A program made the translations under genes and the position numbers. This document shows, piece by piece, positions 1-26,329 of a stretch of DNA of 64,000 nt. Where the stretch lies: assembly GCA_963930775.1 (NCBI GenBank), contig OZ005696.1, positions 1,984,001 through 2,048,000 on the forward strand. The letters are read 5' to 3'. Position 1 is the stretch's first letter; each line of letters starts with the position of its first letter. This stretch comes from Cliona cf. orientalis (Eukaryota; Porifera; Demospongiae; Clionaida; Clionaidae). The notes beneath the pieces were generated by a model. The model was given only the letters and a program-made list of their open reading frames with translations, made no database searches and was not told where the DNA came from.

Positions 1-178
1 AATTGGGGTGCATGATATGCATGGTCAAGTGCACCCCAATTACTGGCAGATAAAGATAACTATTTTGTTGGTAGTTGACCTCTGTTCATCATTGGCCTAC
101 TTTATGATGACCCAACCCCTTCCCATAGCCGGCAAATTGCCTATAAAAACTTTGGTTGCTAAGCAACTACCAACAAAT
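1..178 (+). mobile_element. Non-autonomous inverted-repeat element, copy 1 (cut by window edge)
   Basis: The window opens inside a palindrome (AATTGGGGTGCA ... TGCACCCCAATT, 1-41). About 100 bp follows, bounded by the 14-bp inverted repeat TTTGTTGGTAGTTG (from about 70) and CAACTACCAACAAA (about 164-177). A second copy, nearly identical, lies inverted at 14389-14578. No coding capacity. The copy number of two and the internal inverted repeats are seen directly; calling it a MITE-like or foldback element is inference. Confidence 0.7.
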
Positions 179-370
179 ACATGTACGTGTACTAGTTAGT
201 GCACATGTAACATACTTACCACTCACACATGCATACACCCATCCCTGATGTATATACACATGTACTTTTACATAACATGCATGTACATGTAATGGTACAT
301 GCTCATAGTTCTCTCTAGTACATGTACTATGTGTGTATACGCTCTATGTATGTATGTTTACTCACTGCAG

Positions 371-3300
371 GCCTCGCTGGAGCGTATTGGGGTCGACTCG
401 AAAGGCACTGTCTACTGGTACGACGGTGGGAAGAACATGTTCCAGTCTCCACCCTCCAATGACCCCGCCTACAAACCGAGGTATAATACTCTATATGATA
501 AGCAAGTGCACTCACACTTGTATAATGTACATGTACATGGGGGAGTTCGGGTGCCTAAGGGTGGTCGTGGCTCAGTGGTAGAGCACTGGCAGCTTAAGTC
601 AGTGGCCCTGGGTTAGATTCCCGGCGGCTGCCCGGATTTTTTCTCTTCCAGCTAGCTTTAGGATTTAGATGGGGTGATGCATGCCTGTGGTGCTCTAGTA
701 CAGTTCGGCTGCTATCAACACAGGGGTCTGTGATGCTCTAGTACAGTTTGGCTGCTATCAACACAGACAAGTGAGAGTGTGTGTGCCCATCCTTGTTAAG
801 CTAAGAACTATCATGTACATGTACAATGTCCTTGATACTGGTATCTTTCCTTTTAGAGGAGGGGTGGTGGCGCAGTCACTATTTTCGAAAGTTTCTTCTT
901 TGGGCCTGTTTAAGTGTGATCTGCTTTTTTTTTTATTAATCTTTGCAGTGAGTCTGAGTTGCAATTATCTTGCAAGTCCATGGTCCAGTGGACAGCAAAG
1001 CTAAAGTAAGCCATAGGAATAACTGGTGTAACTACATATACATGCATTGTGCTATAATAGTGTATGAATCCACCTGTCTCTTGAATGTGCAGGGACCTTC
1101 GTCACAGCAACATTGAGGCAGACGTGAAGCTTGCTCAAACCATCAAGGACCAATTTCTCAGTCGAGTGAGAGTTGCCACACAGGTAAGATAATGCACAAA
1201 CTTTTACTACAAACTATGTTGTACAAGTTAAGCTGTATGGTGCTTAATTAGTCTAGGATTGAAATTAACATAGCAGGATATTCATTTTCGAGGAGTAATT
1301 TTTTTGCAGATGGTGGGGTCAGTTTACATGTTTAGTTCAAGAATTGATGAAATTGGATCATAGCCTTGTCCCCAGGCCACTCCCATGTTTCCAATGTTGC
1401 ACGTAGAGCAATATGGGACGAGGCTAATTGGACCCCTCTACTGTACATATAGTATATAGAAAAGTTTAATGATTGTTCCAAATGCGATACATGATTGTGG
1501 CTGTGTTAGTTGTTAAACTTACCTTTGTGTCTCCTCCATCTCACAGCGTAAACCTCGTGACATGTCGGTGATCCAGAAGCTTCAAGCTGTCCACTCGATC
1601 CGCACAACCCAACTCTCTCCCCAGCAGCAACAGCAACAACAGCAGCAGCAACAAGCATCCATGTCCTCCCAGCCAACCATCACCCTGACTACCAGCCAGG
1701 CTGCAGCTGCCGCAGCCGCTATGGCCAGTGCAGGGGGAGCCGTTGCCGTAGCAACGGGTGGGACTGGTACTACGGGCACGGCAGCCGATGGCATTGCGGC
1801 AGCGCAACAAAAGACAGCACAGATCGTTCAAGGATCATTTCCCCAGGGGTCGATATTGGTTGTGCCGCATCCCACACACCCGTTTCATGCAGTTGTACCT
1901 GTCTTTGCAAATACAGCTGTCCTGATGCCACAAGCTGCCGCTGCTGCTACTGCCGTTGCCTCGACAACAGCAACAGCCAGTGCTGCAGGAGCCGTTGTGG
2001 GCAGTTCTCCTAGTGCTTCTATCGTTGTATCGCAGCAAAGTACCACTAATGAAAAGAAAGCAAAATCAGGGGATGGTGAAGGTGCTAAGGTACCATCTTC
2101 TGTCGCAGCAGTAGCAGCTGGTGCCACGCAAGCCATTCTTGTCCAAGCACCTACGACTTCACAATCTCTAGCTGCTCTACAAGCATCTCCATCGACAGTC
2201 ATTCAGTTGTCGGGAAGTCGAAATAACGTGCCAGCAGTAAGTACTGCAGAAACGGTGAAAGAAGGTACTACACCAGGCAAAGATCGATCTACATCTTCGA
2301 AGCAGTCATCTGAAGCGGCAGCTCACGTCCAGCAGCAAGCACAAAAAGGAGGAACTACGTTCACCTCTCCACAAACAGCCACGATAGCACTCCACCCTAG
2401 CTTCCTACCCCAGGCACTAGCCTCAGGAATGATCACCGCCGTTCCTGGCGGTGGAATCAAACTCCAAGACTACCGTCAAGCTTTGGCTCTGTCGGCTATG
2501 GTGCCGGTGATGCCTATAAAGGTCGGAGATCCAGTTAAGCTGAGCACCATTGATTTTGAGAGTAAATCTATCGAGATTAGCGGAGAGGTGCCCATCAAGA
2601 CGGTTGAGGTGGACAAGGAGACTGGAGAGCTAGTACCAGTCACTGTTCCCATAAAGCGCCCTGAACTGGAGCAACAACAGCAGAAAGGTGTGGCTGTTGA
2701 GTCTGAAAATGCTCTTTCTGGTAAGGAAGGAGAGAAAAGCTTAAAACCTAAGAAGCTTAAAGCTGCCAGTGAAGAGAGTCACGTCGACGTCGAGGGAGAA
2801 AGTAAGAAGCAGGGTGATGACAAAACTGCCAAAGAGAGAGAGGCAGCCTTTTCTGGTCACTCCTCCAGTGAAATCATGTCTGCTCAACTTCTACTCTCTC
2901 TCACTGGTGGACCTCACAAGGACTGGTCTGCCATTTCCACTCCTCCCGTGCCAGTTCCTTCCCAGCAGCAACAACAACCCGCTGATAAAGTTTCTGATAG
3001 TCCAACAAAATTGTTACTAACTAAAGAACCAAGTGTCGTTCTAACTCCTGTATCGTTGAAATCGTCAGGAAGAGATGAGACAGCATCGCCTGCTAGCTCA
3101 ACGTCACAGCACATGTCAGCTTCCAGTGGCCGGAAACGGAAGCAGAAACCGATTGCAAGTGCTAAACCTGACGACGACTCTGCAACCACTACACCTACTC
3201 CCAAAGGTAAAAAAGGAGGGAGAAAAGCGAAGCAACGTACTGTACAGGAAGAGAGCGCTGAAACTGGTGATACCACCACCGAGGCAAAATCGTCATCAGC

Positions 3301-6300
3301 AAAGAAAAAGCCAGCTAACGATAAGACCACTGCTGGTGATAAAAGCACACCAGGAAGATCAAAACAGTTCTCTCCAGAAGAGCTACTGGTGTTGCTAGAC
3401 ATTCCTCCGTCATCTTCTTCCTCGGCTGGAAAAAGTTCGAATAAGAATAAAACACCGACTGCTAAAGCTAAAGGCAAAGCGAAGGACAAGTCAAATCAAG
3501 ATGGCCGATACGTCTTACAAAGCTCCAATGCTACGGCTAAAATGGAAGAACTGAAGGCCTCTCGGGCTGGTAAGCCAATGAAGGAGTATGTTATTGAGAC
3601 AGACTCGGAATCCGCAGACAGTAGCTCATCAGGAACCAGTTCATCACGCTTCTCTCCAGACAGCGGCAGCTCTAGTGAGAGCAGCAGTGATAGTAGCAGC
3701 GAGGAGGGGGGAGGAGGAGGGGAAGAGGGGAGTGAGACCAAGGCCAAGCCACCACCAAAGAAGATACCAGCTAGAGGCTCCAAGGGAGGTGTGGTCAGAG
3801 GGCGTGGTGGAAGGGGGAGAGGAGGGAGAACGCAGAGAAAGGGGGAAAAAGAAGAATCAAGTTCTGGTGAGAGTAGCTCTGAAGATGACGAAGAAAAATT
3901 TGAGAGGAGGAAGAAGCCTACGGCCAGGGCTAGAGGGGGCAGGGCTCGTGGTGGCCGAGGTGGGCGTGGCCCCCGAGGGGCGGGTAGACAGGAGACCACA
4001 CCCAAACAGCAGGGGAAGACTCAGCATCCCGGTCACATTGTTAGCATCCCTACAAACCTACTGAGTCATAAACCAGCCAGTGGAAAGAAGAGAAAGGTTG
4101 CTGCTAGCAAAACAGTGAGTGCATGTTTTATGCATGTGTATACTGCATGTAGTGCTTTTGGTGGCACGATACGAATTGTATTAGGAAATGATCGTCAGAC
4201 ATGCATGTACATTTATGTGTCATCTAGGGTGAAACTGAAAAGGCAACCACTGCTGACTACATCCCCGATCTCCCAGTTGACCTTGCAACCCTCTACGCCA
4301 CAAAGGGCGGGGTTGACCTTGGCACCTTGAGCGAACTCACCAAAAGTGTGAAAGACGAAGATCTGGAAATTGGCATAGTAGGGGGCTATCGCTCGAAGAG
4401 GACCTGCGTCCGCATGCGGGAAGAAATCACTAAACTTCAGGAGATCTTGAAGGACAATGGATCTCCGGAGGTGAGGCCTTCTCCACCAGCAAGATCAAGG
4501 ACGACAACTGCCGCGAGAGTGAGCACCAAAGCTCGATCTTCTGGTAGGACAAGTGACGTGGAAGGAGGAAGTGGCGGAGGACAAGAGTCAACAACACCTG
4601 TGGTTGGTTCATCAGCTTCCTCAGCGCCAGTCAAGAAGTACAGGAGGCCAGCATATAGTCAGTTTACACACAAGAGGAGAAAGAGAAGGAAAAAGCAACC
4701 CGAGGAAGGTGAGCAAAGTTTAATAGTGCATGAAAATTGTAAAAGTGATTGCTTGACCTACTCCTCACGTCTGTATCTAGTGATAGTCACATTGTAGGCT
4801 AAAGTGAACCTGCCTTATGTTGATCCAGTTTGCATAAATCAATCTGCTATATGCAGGATGTGCAGTTACTATAATAATATTTCACTGCCTTTCTCATTAA
4901 TTTTGTAGAAGCCCTCTGGCAGCCAGCCAGCAGAAAAGGAGGCTCTGGTGAGTCCTACAAACCAGTCTATCTCTTCTCCACCTTCCTGGCCAACAAAGCC
5001 GCTCTTGCCGTCGAAAAGAATCGCTACAATTCTATCATTCAGTTCCACCAAGCTCAACCCAAAGACCCTGGCTTCTTGAGACTACCACAGACAACAGATG
5101 AACAGTCTAAACCTCGGCGTGGAAGCATCGGTAATCGAAAACAGACAGATGCTGATTCTGGAGAGGAAGAGATGTCTGCAAAGGAGACCAAGAGTACACC
5201 TAGGGAGCAAAAAAGACGCAATTCAGGAAGGACTAGTGATGGAGGATCGGCGACCCGAAGGACAAGAAACAGTGAGATCGAGAATGCTGATCGAGCACCG
5301 TCTCCCCAACCTTTCCTTCGCTCCAGTCGGCGTTTGAGGCAACAGAGAAACCGAAGCAATGCTTCACCACCTCTGCAGTCGCCTACTTCTCCGGACGGTC
5401 CTAGGTCACCACTCCCTCCCAGTCCTCCCTCGGGAGTGAGACCACGCCCAAGAAAGACCTCTCAGAACACCTCTGGAGGGAGTGGCAGTGCTGTGCAGCA
5501 AAGATCACTGCGAAGAAAACGTCAGCAGCAGCACGAAGAGTCGCCCACCAGCCCAGTACCAGATTTGTTTGAGACAAGAAGATCGCAGCAATTGGAGGAG
5601 ATGGATTCACCGAGTGATGATGAGGAGAGAGGAAAGGAAGGCGAAATGAGTGATGGAGGAATTGGAGCGAGAAAGAGAGCTCGTTTTGATGATGGTGAAG
5701 CCGATAAAAACTTACTTTCTAGTCCGAGTATGCAATCACCTGAGCAACAGCGCTCTATACCCGCGCCCAACTCCCGTGAAGAGGAGAATTACACAATCTG
5801 TCACGGAACACCGGTGAATAAATTAGTGAGTGATGACATCTCCAGTCCAAAGAACTGGCCTCCATCTTCTTCGTCATCCTCCTCTCACCATCATTCGCGA
5901 CAACATCATCAACAACAGATGCAAAACCAGCAGCAACTTCAGCACACGCAGCACGGCGGCCAGTACCCACACCATCCCCATCACCACCAACAGCAACAAC
6001 AGCAGCAACAGATGCGTGCACACGAGCAGCATATGCAACAATACGCGGCTGCGGCTGGTGGTGCAACGCAACCCAGCACTGGTCATGCAGCAGCAGCACA
6101 ACATCACCAGCAACAGCAGCAGCAGCATAGAGCTCCCAGTACTCCTTCGTCGGAAGCTACGTCATTTTCACCGTCGATGCTTCATCCGGAGTCTTCGTCC
6201 TCGCCAGGATTTGACCACCGTTCAGCTGCTGTCGCTGCTGCTGCTACAGGTGCTGGCGGTGGTGGTCATGCGGCCCCAGGAGGGGCGGGGCTTAGCAGTA

Positions 6301-7640
6301 GTGGTAGTGGTGGAGGAGGAAGTAGTGGTGGGCGAGCGAGTGCTGCTGACTATGCCCACCGACAACATCAACTTATGTCTGCCGCTGAGCACGCCCACTT
6401 GCGAGAATCAAACAGCAGTTGGGCCACCGCTGGTCTCCACCCCCACCAATTCCAGGGTGTCCCAGGAGCCTATCCCGGTGCGTACCCGCCTATGTACAAT
6501 CCTAGTATTGCAGGGATGCATTATCACGGTCAGCCTATGCCGAGTGCTAATTACCCCTACCCTATGCCGTACTGGGGTCACCATCATCCTTCAGCTGCAG
6601 CTGCAGCTGCTGCTGGTGTCCCGCAGCTTGGAGAACACATGCTCCAGCAGCAACACCACCACCATCAGCAGCAGCAACAGCAACAACAACAACAACAACA
6701 GCAGCAGCATCGTCAAGCAGCCACCTCAAAGGAAATGCCAAGTCATCATGAGGTCTTGCAGCATCCACACATCAGTGGCCACACTTCGGAGTCGCCACAG
6801 TCGAGCAGCATACTCATGCGAGGTGGGTCATCTTCCTCGGCGCAGAGTGCGAGTGTGACGTCATCTTCGACTGCTGCGGGGAAGCCGTCGTCTCGAGGGC
6901 ATTATCTGTCACCTCAGGCTGCAGCGCTGCACCAGCTAGCGTCGCCGGGAAGTGCCACTACTCCTCACGCTCTCTCCCACCAGGTACCACACGGTGCAGA
7001 ACACCTTCCTCCTGGTGCTCACCCAGCCACCGCAGCCTCTTTTCCTTATGGTTTCGACTCTAGTGCTCACTCTCTGTCTCACATGCACATGCTGCAGCAG
7101 TCACAGATACAGCCTCAACTGACGCGGCCACTTCCAGGCGTTTCTCCTCATCATCTCCCCCCTCACATGGCCGCCACCAGGGGGATTTGGTACTCCCCTC
7201 AGCACGTGGCGGCACATCCGATGATTCCGGGGGCCATCGGTGCAGAAATCCCTGGACATCCAGCGCATTCAAAGAAAGCAATGAGTAAGAGTTCCAAGTC
7301 GGCAACATCTGTCGACGGTGATAAAAATCGGAACACCAACAACAATAATGTGAGCGTTGTTGCGGGGGCCCCTATGAATCAGAGGGCAGGAGAGCTTATG
7401 AATGCTAACACGGTGACATACCCATCTGGTGCACACAGCTCGTCTTCATCGCCGTCAATTACCCCAGGGGCCACTTTCTCCGTCGAGAACTTGGCAGCTC
7501 CCTACAGTGGTGCTCACATGATGGGTGTGTTGACCACACCCCACACTCCACCCACTGGCCAAGGTCAAAGGTTTGGCAGCAGTAGTGCTGGAGAAGGAAG
7601 TTTACCGGCAGTCTCCACGATTTTGAAACAAACTAGGTAG
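371..7640 (+). CDS. Large low-complexity, probably nuclear protein (3' part, five exons)
   Basis: Family not recognised. Exons 371-480, 1093-1183, 1547-4114, 4228-4708 and 4909-7640 have GT..AG borders and matching phases, giving 1,993 codons and a TAG stop. The 5' end lies upstream of the window, because the first exon begins at an acceptor. The first exon encodes a short globular-looking stretch (ERIGVDSKGTVYWYDGG). Long Gln, Ala, Ser and Thr tracts follow. At about 3790-4000 there are basic RGRGGRGRGG and RGGRARGGRGGRG runs (AT-hook/RGG-like) next to Ser/Glu-rich acidic blocks. Two conserved-looking islands stand out: YIPDLPVDLATLYATKGG to MREEITKLQEIL (4258-4450), and FLANKAALAVEKNRYNSIIQ (about 4985-5045). 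The last exon is rich in Gln, His, Ser and Pro. The composition suggests a chromatin or transcription co-regulator; this is inference. Its 3' end faces the Rab11-FIP gene convergently. Confidence 0.8.
561..632 (+). repeat. tRNA-Lys-like sequence, SINE head or tRNA pseudogene
   Basis: This stretch folds as a complete cloverleaf: a 7-bp acceptor stem GTGGTCG/CGGCTGC with G:U pairs, D arm GCTC/GAGC, a 5-bp anticodon stem CTGGC/GTCAG around loop AGCTTAA (CTT anticodon), and T arm CTGGG/CCCGG. An A-box (TGGCTCAGTGGTAG) and a degraded B-box (GGTTAGATTCC) are present, and a T-run follows at about 637. Position 33 is G instead of the invariant U, and the T loop is mutated (TTAGATT). It lies in an intron of the first gene. 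I read it as a tRNA-derived SINE or pseudogene, not a working tRNA. Confidence 0.6.
685..766 (+). repeat. Two-copy direct repeat (39-bp unit)
   Basis: A 39-bp unit beginning CTGTGGTGCTCTAGTACAG occurs at 685-723 and again at 728-766 with two substitutions, separated by 4 bp. It is intronic, just downstream of the tRNA-like element, and may be part of the same inserted element. Confidence 0.7.
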
Positions 7641-8291
7641 GAGTAGAAGAAAATTATGTACATGAATGAACACAGCGTTTTATGTCTATATGCGTTCCTA
7701 CTGATAAACGTAACCCACCAATCACCATACATCAACACAGTACCATAATACATGCTGTTATGTGTGGCAGTTCTGTATCATATTGTATTATAGTCATGCT
7801 GTTATATTTGTGACATTAAATTTGTCTTTTTGTTGCTGTGAGCTATGCATACATTCTTAAGTGTGAGAGCCTTGACCCTTTGTTTTTGCATTTTTGCAGC
7901 TGTCGTATCTCTATAGTTTTACACCATTCACCTTCTTTCGCTTTATTATTATAGTTTCTTGTGTGTTTTGTATCATAAAAAGTTGAAGCTACATGTTCAT
8001 ATCTGTTTGTGTGCCTGTTTTGTGGTTTAGTGCCCTTCTCGTATGAGAGTGTGTATGTTATTGACGACCCTGTACCTTATTGCAAATGGTAATGAACTTT
8101 GTATGATAAAAGTGAATAGACATCAGATTTGAGGATGAAAATGAGAAATACTATATAATATAATATGTTATAAATTTAAATAAAAACAACTTCACCATGA
8201 TACTAATATACGTAACACTTAATTCTTGATGTACCTGCATCTGCATGCACTAGATTGACAATACAAAAGTCCAGTGGAATGAGTGACGAAA
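7641..8291. other. Convergent 3' UTR interval with poly(A) signals for both strands
   Basis: No gene between the stops of the plus-strand gene (7640) and the minus-strand Rab11-FIP gene (8292). Plus-strand candidates are ATTAAA at 7815-7820 and AATAAA at 8179-8184. The best minus-strand candidate is AATAAA at 7947-7942. If these are used, the two 3' UTRs would overlap. Confidence 0.45.
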
Positions 8292-24115
<15,824 letters not shown>

Positions 24116-24129
24116 CTGTAGAAGGGAGG

Positions 24130-24360
24130 AAGAGAGAGAGATACGATTGTAACGACTCGAGTCCAGCTCTACCTCTAGCTCTCGCACGTTTGCAGCTCGC
24201 GCTTTGTGGTTGCACAACTCCCCCACGACAGGTTTGCAAAGGAATGCAAACAATGCGCGTATTTGCCCACAATTTACTGCGCATGCGCGATTCGCGGGGT
24301 TTCGCCGAGCTTGTCGTGAACTTTGACCCGAGTGCTAGCGCCGCGCCTTCGTAGGCTTCG
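24130..24360 (-). promoter_or_regulatory. CpG-rich promoter-like region with NRF1-type palindrome
   Basis: Locally CpG-rich DNA in an AT-rich window, at the 5' end of the Rab11-FIP gene. TGCGCATGCGCG at 24278-24289 matches the NRF1 consensus YGCGCAYGCGCR exactly. CGATCGCGATCGAT follows at about 24359-24372. Position and composition suggest the core promoter or first exon; this is not proven. Confidence 0.45.
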
Positions 24361-26329
24361 ATCGCGATCGATAGCCATATCCGCAATGTGGAATGCGGAT
24401 GTATTATCATGTACATAGCAATTAGCTGTCGATTGATCAAGCAAACAGCCATAACCTAGTGCAATATCTCAAGCGTGCTATAAGCTTGACACATAAACAC
24501 AGAAAAATAGAAGCATAAGAGAAGCATGCGAAACTCTTATCCTTCTATGCTATTATTCAACTATGATTCAACACACACTACTCACTCTTCACTGACATGC
24601 AAAAATCAATGCTTACTTGTAATCTCAACATGTGATGGTATCCAGTCCGCAGTAGGCCTGTCATTCATGACTTGCAGTAGAATTTCTATCTCCCACGAGA
24701 CTTTGACTCTTTAGAACCGTAGCAACAAAACGTTTATAGTATACACTAGCATAGACAGAGTGGGACAACGTGCCCGCACGCACTCTGACAGGAGTAGAAG
24801 ACAATGAGCATTGAATAAGCTAATGCGCTATATGCACATCAAGTGCTAACTACTCTTGACTAAAATTGCTAATAGACTTGTAGGACGCTGTAATCTATTG
24901 CTAATCTGACTCGCTTCTAAGCTTTTAATATCTCTAACAATACGTGCGCTTCAAAATTTCTGAGGTCACGGTGATACTAGAGCGAAGCCACACGAGCCAC
25001 GGGACCACTCTGCTAGTATACATATACTGTGTGAAGCCAAATAGGGCGTGTAAATAGCGTACATGCGCCTTGTTTACATGATCACTCTATATGGCAAGTC
25101 AGAAGATCCGCAAGAATTTGTAAATCCAAAAGGATTTTGCAAAAACTGTGCAGTTCTATCAGTATTGCCGAGGACTATAATTATTATGATAAACAGAATA
25201 TTAATGACACTACTTTGCAATGCCAGGTGCATAAACACATGCATGCACAGTAAACCCCGGCGTTGCTGAACAAACTACCGAAAGAGTCTCAGTAGATATG
25301 CATGCAATTTCAATGAACGGATGATGGGTTGGAAAACTTGGCTGCTTCAACTCGATTAGGTATATGCATGGCCAAAGCTTGCAAACATTCCGATGACTTT
25401 GGAATGACAGGGTACATCAAATGGTATACTGATGTGTGCATGTACTTGACTCCCAAAATTTAACATGCACTATGATGAAAATTGTTCACTATCATCAACT
25501 AAACTTAGTGGATTATTTTCTCGCAAAGACAGTAGCTACGTAGCTGAAAATAACCAGAGGCCAGGCCAGTACCTATCATGATAGAATGAGTATCCAATTT
25601 TTTTGTGTAAACTATTCACCTTTCGGAATTCCATTGTTCCGTCTATTGTAATCTCTCGTTTGTGTAATTCTAATATGTCTCCAGTTTTTATTACATGCAA
25701 GAACCATATTTTGCAGCTGCCCTTTTGCAAGAAAAAGGGGCCCATTTGCATATTCTGCTACTATAAAAGATAATCATGTCTGTACTTAGAATTGCAGATC
25801 TGATGTTGGTAAAGGTCGTCAGAAATGATGCTTGATTGACGATCTTTACCAAGAGAATTGTGCCTACTGCTGCGCTGATGTCCGCACTGACTATTGGGTC
25901 TCAGCTGGGATGCTTGGTCAGACTGAATTGTGAGTTTATCTACTCTATCTGTAGAATGACAAAGTACTTATTGCCGTAATTAATTTCAGTAGTCTATACT
26001 GCTGTTCTACAAATAATTTATCATGTGATACATGCATGGCCCTGAGCTGTACGTCAGCCTGTATACAGGCAGTTGGTAATCATATGTTTCTGAACTTGGA
26101 AGACTAGCTATTATATTTCTTCTGAATTCAGCACATCTTGATTATTCCATACCCTCAGACCCTCAGTTGAATTTTGAAGTTCGGCAAAGGTCATTGAGGT
26201 TAATTAATTATTTAATTTGTAACAAAAATATGCAATGATTATTAGGAGTACAATTACATCATAATTATGTCTGCATGCCTGTAATTCAGTATGGTTTGTG
26301 TGAACTTGAGTTTCAAAAGTTTGTGTGAG
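24361..26329. other. Intergenic, no gene seen
   Basis: About 2 kb between the 5' end of the Rab11-FIP gene and the 3' end of the receptor phosphatase. I see no supported coding exon. The one structured piece is a stem-loop: TTGGTAAAGGTCGTCA (25806-25821) pairs with TGACGATCTTTACCAA (25837-25852) with one wobble and a 15-nt loop. Confidence 0.45.

Noticed and set aside
561..632. Functional tRNA-Lys(CTT)
   Set aside because: Position 33 is G and the T loop has lost its conserved C and A positions, so it is better explained as a SINE head or pseudogene.
2914..3489. Long open frame antisense to the first gene (191 codons), and similar ones at 3496-4005 and 5830-6858
   Set aside because: They are mirror or shifted frames of low-complexity coding sequence. 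The plus-strand frame has matching splice phases over five exons; these do not.
24116..24452. Continuous first exon of Rab11-FIP from the ATG at 24452
   Set aside because: The translation is Arg/Ser-rich without C2 features. It crosses the CpG-rich NRF1-type site and contains a very good acceptor at 24116, so an upstream first exon is more likely.
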